From contig CALLAU010000054.1 in assembly GCA_938002015.1 (NCBI GenBank), positions 23,091 to 87,090 on the forward strand: DNA of 64,000 nucleotides. Direction: 5' to 3'. Of the stretch, positions 42,921 to 51,950 are shown in pieces (within the stretch, counting starts at the first letter, position 1; each line of letters begins with the position of its first letter). The position numbers and the translations under genes were made by a program. The DNA is from an uncultured Bdellovibrionales bacterium. GTDB lineage: Bacteria > Bdellovibrionota > Bdellovibrionia > Bdellovibrionales > UBA1609. The notes beneath the pieces were generated by a model that was given only the letters and a program-made list of their open reading frames with translations, did not search any database and was not told where the DNA came from.

Positions 42921-43790
42921 TTATAATTTATAAGCTATGCCAGCGGAAGCTCGAACAGCTTCTGCGGCAAATATATCATTGTCCGTCTCAATTCTGTCCC
43001 CCCATGAGTAACTCCCCAGTATACTCATTTTTTTATTCACTCTGTAGCTTACCGATGTAACTACAGAATTGGACCCTACCCAGTCCTGATCGTAATTTAA
43101 ACTTGTAGCTAAGTTATAACTTAAAAATAAACTCGCTTTGCCCTTTAAAAGCGAAGCACTCACTGATACTGGCATTGAAAAACCTAAATATGAAAAAGGC
43201 CCTCTAGCTAAGCCATTACCAGCTTCCTGGTTCCTAACGTTTTCATACTTATGCGCTGATAAGAAACCTGTTAAACCAGAACTTAGAGTAAAGTATTTAT
43301 AAAATCTTTTAGAAAAGAATGCACTTCCATTTACAGAACCAATCACTGTGTTTCTAATAGAGCTTTCAGAAGTTGGCAGTGAGATTCCCATTGCAACATT
43401 AGAAAAGATTTTGTTTTTATTCATAAACTCTGTTTGAAATGGCGACTTCTTAAAAACAAAAGAAAAATTTAAATTAGTTAAACTTTGATCAATACTCGGA
43501 TCATCACTTTCAGAAACTAGAGTTCTGTAAGCTCCAAGGTTTGCAGTAAAAAGAAATTTATCTAACCCTGAGTAAGTAGTTGTCATAGCAAAGCTTGCAG
43601 TTTCAACAGCTGGGGAAACAAGAGGTCTCGACCACCTTGATGAAGTAAAATAAGACCACTTTGAACCCTTGCCCTTTTTCTTTAGAGCAAGACTGGCATC
43701 TGAGTTAGGATCTATAAGCTGAGCATGCGAGAAGTTTGCTGAAACTAAAAAAGCTGCGAATAGAAGAGCGGCAAAGGTTCTTAAGCCCAT
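42921..43790 (-). CDS. Outer-membrane beta-barrel candidate
   Basis: The start is set at ATG 43790 (MGLRTFAALLFAAFLVSANF), giving 289 residues; the frame is open to 43862 but those residues have no signal character. After the signal peptide (cut near SHAQ), the sequence alternates polar and hydrophobic residues in many short strands (FTANLGAYRTL, GNGLARGPFSYLGFSMPVSV, TSVSYRVNKKMSILGSYSW) and ends with a hydrophobic strand VRASAGIAYKL, as barrels do. Probably 10-14 strands. It could aid surface display of the metzincin encoded just downstream (19 bases). Confidence 0.65.
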   Translation of the reverse strand: MGLRTFAALLFAAFLVSANFSHAQLIDPNSDASLALKKKGKGSKWSYFTSSRWSRPLVSPAVETASFAMTTTYSGLDKFLFTANLGAYRTLVSESDDPSIDQSLTNLNFSFVFKKSPFQTEFMNKNKIFSNVAMGISLPTSESSIRNTVIGSVNGSAFFSKRFYKYFTLSSGLTGFLSAHKYENVRNQEAGNGLARGPFSYLGFSMPVSVSASLLKGKASLFLSYNLATSLNYDQDWVGSNSVVTSVSYRVNKKMSILGSYSWGDRIETDNDIFAAEAVRASAGIAYKL

Positions 43791-44189
43791 TTTGGCACTC
43801 ACAGCACTTTGGCTACTGCAGATAAGTTTATTAAAAAGAGCTTCAACATAAGAATTACACATGTGAGATCACTTTAAACTATGTTTTCATACACTTAGGA
43901 GCTCTTAGAACCATTTTGTTATCTTTGCATAGTCTGTAGAGTAAGTTTTACAAGAGTGCTGTTTACTTTTTATATGGTTTCATTATTGGACCAGATGCTC
44001 AGTATTAGAGAAGCTTATACTTAAATATTATGTTACTAAGATTGCCTTCAAAGTTAGCTTATTTGTATTTGAAGCTTAATTTATGCGAATATGATCACTT
44101 AAAAAAACACCTACCAAGACCCTCATATTCGAGTTAGAAAAGCCTGTTACTAAATTTAAAAATTATTATAAACGAGGAGTTTTGTAATT
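43791..44189. other. Divergent intergenic region before the aldolase gene
   Basis: No gene or convincing promoter pair stands out. The only clear element is the GAGGAG at about 44174-44179, ten bases before the aldolase ATG. The extent of the transcript leader is unknown. Confidence 0.4.
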
Positions 44190-45113
44190 ATGACCTCAAG
44201 AGTTCGTGAAATATTAAGCTGGTACAGCTCTGATAACCCTGGTGTTTTAACTAACCTTTCAAGAATGCTTAATCATGGAAAGTTAGCTGGTACAGGTAAA
44301 CTTGTTATTCTTCCTGTTGATCAGGGCTTTGAACATGGCCCCATAAGAACTTTTGGTAAAAATCCTGAAGGCTATGATCCAGATTATCACTTTGAATTAG
44401 CTATTGAGTCTGGCTGCAGTGCTTATGCTGCTCCTTTAGGTTTTTTAGAAGCTGGTGCAGCAAAATATGCTGGTGAAATTCCTTTAATTTTAAAAATGAA
44501 TAACTCAGATGTTTTATTTGAAGCAGGAGGCTCCCCTCATTCAGCAGTAACTTCATATATTGATGAAGCCCTAAGACTTGGTTGCGTAGGCATAGGCTTT
44601 ACAATTTATCCTGGCTCTAGTGAAAGAAAGGGTATGTATGAAGAGCTTTCAAATGCAGCTCGTTTAGCTAAAGAGGCTGGCTTAGTTGTTGTTGTCTGGT
44701 CTTATGCTAGAGGTGAAAACTTAAGTAAAGAAGGAGAAACAGCAATTGATGTTATTTCTTATGCTGCACAAATTGCAGCTCAACTTGGCGCTCACATCAT
44801 TAAAGTTAAACCCCCTACAGCCCATATCGAACAAGCAGAAAACAAAAAAGTAATTGAATCTGAAAAAATACCTGTTTCAACACTTGCTGATAGAATCAAA
44901 CTAGTTGTTAAGTCTTGTTTTAATGGCAAGAGAGTCGTTATTTTCAGTGGAGGAGCTACTAAAAGTACAGACGATCTTTTAAGCGAAGTAAAAGGCTTAG
45001 CTGAAGGCGGAGCTTTTGGTTCAATTATGGGAAGAAATGCTTTTCAAAGACCTAAAGAAGAAGCCTTAAAACTGCTCTCTGATGTCATGGACATACACGG
45101 CCGTGCAAAATAA
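44190..45113 (+). CDS. Class I fructose-bisphosphate aldolase (DhnA/archaeal type)
   Basis: These 307 residues form a DhnA-type TIM barrel. VILPVDQGFEHGP gives the active-site Asp/His strand, FTIYPGSSER and VVWSYARGE are barrel strands, Lys205 in AHIIKVKPPTAH is the Schiff-base lysine, and VVIFSGGATKS plus GAFGSIMGRNAFQR form the phosphate site. It cleaves or forms fructose-1,6-bisphosphate in glycolysis and gluconeogenesis. GAGGAG precedes the ATG. lysS follows 37 bases later, so they are probably cotranscribed. Confidence 0.93.
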   Translation: MTSRVREILSWYSSDNPGVLTNLSRMLNHGKLAGTGKLVILPVDQGFEHGPIRTFGKNPEGYDPDYHFELAIESGCSAYAAPLGFLEAGAAKYAGEIPLILKMNNSDVLFEAGGSPHSAVTSYIDEALRLGCVGIGFTIYPGSSERKGMYEELSNAARLAKEAGLVVVVWSYARGENLSKEGETAIDVISYAAQIAAQLGAHIIKVKPPTAHIEQAENKKVIESEKIPVSTLADRIKLVVKSCFNGKRVVIFSGGATKSTDDLLSEVKGLAEGGAFGSIMGRNAFQRPKEEALKLLSDVMDIHGRAK

Positions 45114-45150
45114 GATAAACACTCCAGGCAACGATAAGGATAAAAAAATT

Positions 45151-46728
45151 GTGAACAAAGAGATTAAGAATTCTGATTCTAATAATGCAAATGATTTTAG
45201 TACAGGCTCAAAAGAAAATCCTTTAAGACTTGAAAAAATTAATAAACTAAATCAAATGAAAGATCTAGGCATTGATCCTTATCCACATAATTTTGATAAG
45301 ACTCATATACTAAAAGACTTACCAGCTATGATTGAAAAACTTGAAGCAGGTGAAAAATCTGAAATCAAGGTAAAAGTCGCTGGTCGTCTTATGACCAAAA
45401 GGCCTATGGGAAAAGCTGCTTTTTTTAATATTCAAGATCAAGAAGGAAACCATCAAGTTTATTTAAGAAAGCAAGAATTAAGTGAAGAAGAACAAAATGC
45501 TTTTAACCTTATTGATATTGGAGACTTTGTTGGTGTTGAAGGCTTTTTATTTAAAACAAGAAAAAATGAGCCGACCATACATGTAGAAAAATTCACAGTG
45601 CTTTGTAAAACTGTTGAACCACTTCCTGAAAAATATCATGGACTTTCTGATGTGGAGCTTAAATATAGATATCGCCACTTAGACTTAATAATGAACCCTC
45701 AAGCAAGACGTGTTTTTCAAATGCGCTCTAAAATCATTTCAAGTATTAGAAAGTACTTAGATGGAAAAGGCTTTTTAGAAGTTGAAACACCATCTCTTCA
45801 ACCTATCTACGGTGGAGCTGCTGCCTATCCTTTTTCTACTCACCACAGAGCACTTGATATGAAGCTCTTTTTAAAAATCAGTCCTGAACTTTACTTAAAA
45901 AGACTTATTGTTGGCGGTTTTGAAAAAGTTTATGAAATTGGTAAGAATTTTAGAAACGAAGGTATTGATAGATCTCATAACCCTGAATTTACAATGCTTG
46001 AGTATTATGAAGCTTACACTGATTATGAATACCAAATGAAACAGTTTGAAGATATCGTAGCTTTTGCTGCTAAAGAAGCTACGGGCTCAACAGTTGTTGA
46101 GTATGATGGTAAGAAACTTGATCTTACACCTCCATGGAATCGCATCTCAGTATATGATGCTATTAAAAAATATACTGATGACAATTTAGAGGTTGCAACT
46201 AAGTCAGCTGATGAGCTCATGGATATCGTTAAGAGTTTTGATCCAAAGTATGAAGGTGCTAAGTCTCACGGTTATCTCGTTATGGAAATTTTTGATCATT
46301 TTGTTGAGCACCATATATGGGAGCCAACTTTTATCACTGATTACCCTCAAGAGATCTCACCACTTACGAAAGCTCATAGATCTAAAAAAGGTTTAGTTGA
46401 AAGGTTTGAACCTATATGTGCTGGAATGGAGATTGGTAACTCCTACACTGAACTTAACGACCCAATAGATCAAAGAGATAGGTTAAAAGCTCAAGAAGCC
46501 TTAAGAGTTATTGATGAAGAAGCTCAACCTATGGATGAAGACTTCTTACATGCTATTGATGTTGGAATGCCGCCTACAGGTGGTGTCGGTATCGGGATTG
46601 AAAGAATTGTTATGCTCTTAACTGGCCAATCAAGTATTCGAGATATCCTGCTTTTTCCTACAATGAAGCCAAAGAAAAATGAAACATCTTCTAACACCGG
46701 TGATTCAAAACAAGGAGAGCTTTCGTAA
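45151..46728 (+). CDS. lysS: Lysyl-tRNA synthetase, class II
   Basis: The start GTG 45151 has AAGGA ten bases upstream; the frame continues to 45082, but this would overlap the aldolase gene by 32 bases. About 525 residues: an anticodon-binding OB fold (VKVAGRLMTKRPMGKAAFFN, about 75-180), class II motif 2 FRNEGIDRSHNPEFTMLEYY and motif 3 GGVGIGIERIVMLLT. A short acidic N-terminal extension (Asn/Ser-rich) precedes the conserved core. It charges tRNA-Lys. recG starts directly after its stop codon. Confidence 0.95.
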   Translation: MNKEIKNSDSNNANDFSTGSKENPLRLEKINKLNQMKDLGIDPYPHNFDKTHILKDLPAMIEKLEAGEKSEIKVKVAGRLMTKRPMGKAAFFNIQDQEGNHQVYLRKQELSEEEQNAFNLIDIGDFVGVEGFLFKTRKNEPTIHVEKFTVLCKTVEPLPEKYHGLSDVELKYRYRHLDLIMNPQARRVFQMRSKIISSIRKYLDGKGFLEVETPSLQPIYGGAAAYPFSTHHRALDMKLFLKISPELYLKRLIVGGFEKVYEIGKNFRNEGIDRSHNPEFTMLEYYEAYTDYEYQMKQFEDIVAFAAKEATGSTVVEYDGKKLDLTPPWNRISVYDAIKKYTDDNLEVATKSADELMDIVKSFDPKYEGAKSHGYLVMEIFDHFVEHHIWEPTFITDYPQEISPLTKAHRSKKGLVERFEPICAGMEIGNSYTELNDPIDQRDRLKAQEALRVIDEEAQPMDEDFLHAIDVGMPPTGGVGIGIERIVMLLTGQSSIRDILLFPTMKPKKNETSSNTGDSKQGELS

Positions 46729-48858
46729 TTGAAATGGCACCCCTCAACTGAATTGCAGTTTTTAAAGGGAGTTGGCCCAAAGTATGCTGACTTTCTTAGA
46801 AAAAAAGGGCTCTTTACTTTTAAAGACCTTATTGAGTTTTATCCAAGAACATATCAAGACCAATCCTATGGAAAACCCATTTCAGACCTTCAAGAAGGAG
46901 AGAGTGTTTCTCTTAACCTTAGCGTTGTGGGTGTAAAAAAGAACTCATTTTCAAAATTTAAATCTCTTACAAATATTGTACTCACTGATGGGAAAAACAC
47001 TTTAGATGCCACTTTTTTTAAAAGTCCTTATAGAGGCTATTTTAATCAGTTTGAGCCTCAAGCAAAAGTTCAAGTCTCAGGAAAGGTAAAAAAATTTAAA
47101 AATAAATTCCAAATGAGTCACCCTGAAATCACCTTCATTAAAGAAGGGACCACTCAAGAAGAACTTGAGCTTGCTCCACAAAGAGAAGGCTTAGTACCAA
47201 TTTATTCTGAAAGTGAACGTTTATCACAAAAAAAAATTCACCAACTTATTGAAACAGCTTTTAAGCTTATTGAAGATGAAAGCAAAAATATCATAACAAC
47301 AGAGAACCCATGGCATTTCTCTAGTGTTCCTAAAGCTTTAATTAAGAAATATAAACTCATGGACAAGTGGTCAGCTATTAAGGAGCTCCACTTTCCAAGT
47401 GGTGAAAACTCAAAAGAATATAATGAGCAAAAAACACAAGCGCATAAGTCTCTTATTTTTGAGGAACTTTTTAATATGGAGCTACTAACAGCCGTTAGAA
47501 AACAAAATACAGAGCAAGAACTTGGACCAAAGATTGTAGAATTAGACTCACACCTTAAAGAGTTTTTATCCAGGCTTCCCTTTACACTTACAAATGATCA
47601 GCTTAAGTCACTTAATGATATCGGATCTGACTTTAAAGAAGAACACCCTATGCACAGGCTAGTTCAGGGTGATGTCGGCTCTGGTAAAACACTCGTTGCT
47701 CTTGCTGCAGCATTTGTTGCTATGAAGAATGGGTATCAAGTTGCTTTTATGGCTCCAACAGAAATCTTAGCAGAACAACACTTTGTTAACTGCAAGAGGG
47801 TAATAAGTGACCTTCCAATAACTCTACTCACTGGAAAGCTTAAAGCTAAAGAAAAAGAAGCAGCTTATGAAGAAATTAAAAGCAATGAGCCTCGAATCGT
47901 AGTTGGCACGCACGCTTTATTTGAAGATAAAGTAATTTTTAATAAACTTGGTTTAGTTATTGTTGATGAACAACACCGCTTTGGCGTTTATCAAAGACAA
48001 AAACTAAAAGCTAAAGGGCAAAAAGATGAATCTCCTCATTTTCTTGTTATGACAGCAACACCTATACCACGTACACTCACAATGACAGTGTATGGAGATT
48101 TAGATGTTAGTGTGATTGAAGAAATGCCACCAGGACGTTCTCCTATTAGTACAAAGAAATTTACACAAAAAGAAAGAGAACAGGCTCTTAGTTTTGTAGG
48201 TGAAAAGCTTAAAGCTGGCGATCAGGCCTACTTCGTTTTTCCCTTAGTATCAGAAAGTGAAACTCTTGATTTAAAGTCAGCTGAATACGAATTTGAACAA
48301 CTCACGGCTTACTTCTCTGATTTTAACGTAGGCCTTTTACATGGAAAGATGAAACCCCAAGAAAAAGAACGTGTAATGGAGAGCTTTAGAAAAAATGAAA
48401 CTCAGGTTCTTGTGTCAACAACCGTAATTGAGGTTGGAGTTGATGTGCCTAACGCGACTGTTATGGTTATTGAAAACTGCGAGCGCTTTGGCCTTTCTCA
48501 ACTTCACCAGCTAAGAGGAAGGGTTGGAAGAGGAAAAAAACAAGGAAACTGTTTTTTAATCCTTGGAAATAAGTATTCTAAAGAAAGTGCTTATAGAGCA
48601 CATATTATGGAATCAACAACAAATGGGTTTAAAATTGCAGAAGAGGATTTACTCATTAGGGGTCCTGGAGAAGTCCTTGGATCAAGACAATCAGGCCTTC
48701 CTGACTTTAAATTAGCAAACCTAATGGTGCATCAAAAAACTCTCATGGCAGCTAGAAAAATAGCTTTTGAAGTTGCAAAAGATCCTGCATTTAAAATGCA
48801 TATGGAAAAAGTTATTGCTAAAAACAGTCATAAGCTTGAGCTTACAAAGATCGGTTAA
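46729..48858 (+). CDS. recG: ATP-dependent DNA helicase RecG
   Basis: These 709 residues start at TTG 46729, immediately after the lysS TAA, with AGGAG in the lysS 3' end; translational coupling is likely. Domains: N-terminal wedge/OB domain (QFLKGVGPKYADFLRKKGL, SVSLNLSVVGVKKNSF), helicase lobe 1 with Walker A GDVGSGKTLVALAAAF and DEQH box (IVDEQHRFGVYQRQ), lobe 2 with STTVIEVGVDVPNATV and QLRGRVGRGKKQG, and the TRG-motif end. It remodels stalled forks and branched DNA. Its neighbours in the aldolase-lysS-recG unit have no functional link. Confidence 0.96.
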   Translation: MKWHPSTELQFLKGVGPKYADFLRKKGLFTFKDLIEFYPRTYQDQSYGKPISDLQEGESVSLNLSVVGVKKNSFSKFKSLTNIVLTDGKNTLDATFFKSPYRGYFNQFEPQAKVQVSGKVKKFKNKFQMSHPEITFIKEGTTQEELELAPQREGLVPIYSESERLSQKKIHQLIETAFKLIEDESKNIITTENPWHFSSVPKALIKKYKLMDKWSAIKELHFPSGENSKEYNEQKTQAHKSLIFEELFNMELLTAVRKQNTEQELGPKIVELDSHLKEFLSRLPFTLTNDQLKSLNDIGSDFKEEHPMHRLVQGDVGSGKTLVALAAAFVAMKNGYQVAFMAPTEILAEQHFVNCKRVISDLPITLLTGKLKAKEKEAAYEEIKSNEPRIVVGTHALFEDKVIFNKLGLVIVDEQHRFGVYQRQKLKAKGQKDESPHFLVMTATPIPRTLTMTVYGDLDVSVIEEMPPGRSPISTKKFTQKEREQALSFVGEKLKAGDQAYFVFPLVSESETLDLKSAEYEFEQLTAYFSDFNVGLLHGKMKPQEKERVMESFRKNETQVLVSTTVIEVGVDVPNATVMVIENCERFGLSQLHQLRGRVGRGKKQGNCFLILGNKYSKESAYRAHIMESTTNGFKIAEEDLLIRGPGEVLGSRQSGLPDFKLANLMVHQKTLMAARKIAFEVAKDPAFKMHMEKVIAKNSHKLELTKIG

Positions 48859-48954
48859 TATTCTTTTTTTTGCTTAGTTTTGTAACAAAAAGAATTTTTT
48901 ACAGTTTTCTATTTAACTTTAGATCATTTTAAATATCTTAACTAAAGTCCTTTT

Positions 48955-49761
48955 ATGAGGGTGTTTTGTTTCATATCTTTTATCATGCTTACCTTTATCA
49001 GCAGTAGTTACGCACAGCTATGTAAAAATACACTTAGTAAAGAAGAGCTGCTTTACCAAAATTTAAATGAAAACATAGTTAGTGGCATTGAGTTTTTTAA
49101 TCAAAACAATAATTTCGGACTACAGTTTGAAGGCTCACTAGACTTGATGAAATGGTCTGAAGTTCACTTTAGCTTAGATGAGTTTGCATCAATCGTTGGG
49201 TTAACTAAAGATGGCTCACTTTACCATCTACTTCGTTTTGATAATGAAAGAATAATTGCCAGGAAATTAAGTGGCAGCATTTTAATCACTGACTTTCAGA
49301 TCACTAGCAATGGAAAGCTTTTAGCTTTAGGTCAAAATGATAAAGCCTACGTCTTCTCTTCTAAACTCTGGTCAATTCCAGCTTCAAAAAAAGCTAGAAA
49401 AAGGTGGAAAGATTTATGGGTAACTCTTAGTATAGCTGCAATTGGAACTAAGTTAACTTTAGCACCAGATCTCTTCTTTTATAAGGATGTTTTCTCATAC
49501 AGTATTCCCCTTCCTCTTGCTGAAATTGGCCTAACTGCAGTAAGCGCTATGACAGCCGGTTTTTCTGCTCTTTTCTCGTTTGATTATTTAAATCAAAACC
49601 CCTCTGGACTTATGCGCACAAATCTTAATTTTAAAGATAGTAAGTGGTTTTTAAGAAAAGAGGCTATTGAATTATCTGAATCTAACAGTATTTATTTTAG
49701 CGTGCCTGACTTAGATAGCCTTCCTATTAAAATTCCATCTAATTTAAATGAAGACTTTTAA
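48955..49761 (+). CDS. Secreted or membrane-associated protein of unknown function
   Basis: These 268 residues have a signal peptide (MRVFCFISFIMLTFISSSYA), a beta-rich region (DFQITSNGKLLALGQNDKAY) that looks like a single propeller-type blade, and one or two hydrophobic segments near 160-210 (LWVTLSIAAIGTKLTLAP, IGLTAVSAMTAGFSALFSF). No family recognised. Its 3' end overlaps the convergent serA by four bases. Confidence 0.6.
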   Translation: MRVFCFISFIMLTFISSSYAQLCKNTLSKEELLYQNLNENIVSGIEFFNQNNNFGLQFEGSLDLMKWSEVHFSLDEFASIVGLTKDGSLYHLLRFDNERIIARKLSGSILITDFQITSNGKLLALGQNDKAYVFSSKLWSIPASKKARKRWKDLWVTLSIAAIGTKLTLAPDLFFYKDVFSYSIPLPLAEIGLTAVSAMTAGFSALFSFDYLNQNPSGLMRTNLNFKDSKWFLRKEAIELSESNSIYFSVPDLDSLPIKIPSNLNEDF

Positions 49762-50975
49762 TTAGATATCACTCTTAGTTTAATAAGCTTATCACTCATT
49801 TTTAACCGAGTACTTAACTCTGTACTTTTAGCCTCATCCATCTCAAAATCCATTAGTAAATAACCTATGCTTTCTTTAGTAGATAAGCTTTGGTAATTAA
49901 TGTTAATCCCTAATTCAGAAATAAGAGAATTAACTTCTGCTAGCACTCCTGGCTCATTCTTATGGATATGTACTAATCTATAATCACCGTTAATTGGTGG
50001 AGCTATAACTTTTGGGAAGTTCACGGCTCCTGCTGTATCACCTAAAGCAAAATATTTATAAAGACTTAAGCTAACCTCACTGCCAATATTTTTTTGAGCT
50101 TCTTCAGTGCTTCCTCCAATATGTGGAGTAAGAATAACATTCTCTAAACCAAGAAGTTCAGACTCAAAATTAGGTCCATTTTTTCTAGGTTCTGTTGGAA
50201 ATACATCGATTGCTGCTCCAGCTATTTTTTTATTCTTTATAGCCTCTGCTAAAGCCTTAATATTAACAACAGACCCCCTACTTGCATTAATAAGGCAGGC
50301 TGAAGACTTCATAAAGCCAAGTTCTTTTTCTCCTATCATTCCTTTAGTTTCTTTATTTTCAGGAACATGAAGAGTTACAAAATCAGATGTACTTAATAAA
50401 TCTTTTAAACTAGGACAAACTGAAGAGGTTCCAAGCGGCAGCTTTGTTGTAACATCATAATACACAACATCCATCCCCAAACTCTCAGCTAGTAAACCTA
50501 CTTGCGTGCCAATATGACCATAACCAATAATACCAAGTCTCTTATTTCTAACTTCAAAAGAACCTTGTGCTTTTTTTTGCCAAACCCCTTGATGAAGTAA
50601 ACTTGATAAATAAAAAGTCTTTCGCGATAAAGCTATCATTTCTGAAATAACAAGCTCTGCTACACTTCTTGTGTTACTATAAGGGGCGTTAAAAACAACA
50701 ATACCTTTTTTTTGGCAAGACTCTAAATCGATTTGGTTCGTGCCAATGCAAAAAGCTCCAACTGCTGAAAGTGAATCCGCATTTTCAACAATCTCTTTTG
50801 TAATATTCGTTTTAGATCTGATACCAATAGCATCAATCTTTTCAGAATTTATTTTTTCAATAATATTTTCTTTTGAATAACTCTCTAAAGACTCTTCAAC
50901 ATGAGCATTTTTCTCTTTTAAAAAATCTGATCCTAAGTGGTGAATACCTTCTAATAATAAATACTTAATCTTCAT
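49758..50975 (-). CDS. serA: D-3-phosphoglycerate dehydrogenase
   Basis: The start is set at ATG 50975; GTG 51011 is in frame and would give 12 more residues, which E. coli SerA also has in some form. The body is very close to E. coli SerA: IRSKTNITKEIVE, FCIGTNQIDLES, NAPYSNTRSVAELVI, Rossmann GIIGYGHIGTQ, the catalytic Arg (INASRGSVV), the Glu in AAIDVFPTEP and the His in ILTPHIGGSTEEAQ. A C-terminal ACT domain (DYRLVHIHKNEPGVLAEVNS) allows serine feedback inhibition. It makes the first step of serine synthesis from 3-phosphoglycerate. Confidence 0.95.
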   Translation of the reverse strand: MKIKYLLLEGIHHLGSDFLKEKNAHVEESLESYSKENIIEKINSEKIDAIGIRSKTNITKEIVENADSLSAVGAFCIGTNQIDLESCQKKGIVVFNAPYSNTRSVAELVISEMIALSRKTFYLSSLLHQGVWQKKAQGSFEVRNKRLGIIGYGHIGTQVGLLAESLGMDVVYYDVTTKLPLGTSSVCPSLKDLLSTSDFVTLHVPENKETKGMIGEKELGFMKSSACLINASRGSVVNIKALAEAIKNKKIAGAAIDVFPTEPRKNGPNFESELLGLENVILTPHIGGSTEEAQKNIGSEVSLSLYKYFALGDTAGAVNFPKVIAPPINGDYRLVHIHKNEPGVLAEVNSLISELGININYQSLSTKESIGYLLMDFEMDEAKSTELSTRLKMSDKLIKLRVISN

Positions 50976-51124
50976 AATGTCGTTTTCTCTAAAGTCCTCT
51001 TTAGTCAGCACTTACACTAGATGAGAACAAGCAAAACGTCCAGGGATTTAATATCAATTTTCACTCTTGTTCGCTATCATAGATTAATAACACCTTATTT
51101 ATAAGGTGAAGGACGTTATGTATT

Positions 51125-51823
51125 ATGGGTGAAATTTTAATTATCGATAAAGACCCTCAAGCATCTCAAAGTATTATAAACACTCTAGGCTCTAACTTCT
51201 CTTATAAAAAAGCTTTTACTCTTAATGATGCTTATTTAATTTTATCAAATACTCCTTTTGTTGCTATTATACTAGAGATAAACTTAGAAAATGAATCTGG
51301 TTTTGAACTTTTTAAACAAACCAATAACTTTAGTTTAAATCAAAAAACTCCCATTATCATATTCACAAACAACACTAGTATTTCAGATAAGGTGCATGCA
51401 TTTTCAATTGGAGCTGAAGATTATATTTTAAAAGATGCAGAGCCTCTAGAGGTTAGAGCAAGAGTGGAGGCTCGTATTGTTAAAGAGCTTAAAAAATCCA
51501 GCTCTCTAAAGCTTGATGGGCTCATAATAGAGCCTCACTTTCAAAAAGTTTTTAAACAAAAAAACAGTTCTAAAGAAGACATCCAGCTTACGCCTATTGA
51601 GTTTAAAATACTCTACTCACTCATTGAATCAAAAGGTCGCCCATTATCTAGAGACACTCTTATCAACAGAGTTTGGGATGAGGAGCACAGCTTTGAATCT
51701 CGGGGCATAGATGCTCACGTAAGTAATCTGAGGAAGAAGCTTGGCTCACACTCAAAAATAGTAGGCTCTGTTTATGGTGTTGGCTATGTCTACAGACCAA
51801 TTACAAAAGTGCCAGGACTTTAA
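51125..51823 (+). CDS. OmpR-type response regulator with Glu at the phospho-acceptor site
   Basis: These 232 residues have a receiver domain (1-120) and a winged-helix DNA-binding domain (130-228: LTPIEFKILYSLIESKGRPL, RGIDAHVSNLRKKLGSHSKI, GVGYVYRP). The acidic pocket is Asp8-Lys9-Asp10, and the usual phosphorylated Asp is Glu51 (AIILEINLENESGFEL); Thr81 and Lys103 are kept. A Glu there often mimics phosphorylation, so the protein may be constitutively active or signal-independent. No histidine kinase is adjacent. AAGGA lies eleven bases before the ATG; an ATG six bases earlier opens only a 4-codon frame. Confidence 0.9.
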   Translation: MGEILIIDKDPQASQSIINTLGSNFSYKKAFTLNDAYLILSNTPFVAIILEINLENESGFELFKQTNNFSLNQKTPIIIFTNNTSISDKVHAFSIGAEDYILKDAEPLEVRARVEARIVKELKKSSSLKLDGLIIEPHFQKVFKQKNSSKEDIQLTPIEFKILYSLIESKGRPLSRDTLINRVWDEEHSFESRGIDAHVSNLRKKLGSHSKIVGSVYGVGYVYRPITKVPGL

Positions 51824-51843
51824 AAACAAAGCTCCTTATTCCA

Positions 51844-51903
51844 AAAGCCTGCTTTTTAAGCAATTTGGCTTTATCTAAAAATTTACAGGCTTTGCTTAAA
51901 AAA
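51844..51903. repeat. Overlapping inverted repeats after the response regulator gene
   Basis: AAAGCCTG (51844-51851) pairs with CAGGCTTT (51886-51893), and TTTTTAAGCAA (51853-51863) pairs with TTGCTTAAAAA (51892-51902). The two stems share bases and exclude each other, which recalls alternative RNA folds. A simple terminator is the plainer reading. Confidence 0.4.
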
Positions 51904-51950
51904 TACTTATTTCTTGCCTATAAGTCATTTTAATTGTTTAAAACTACTAT

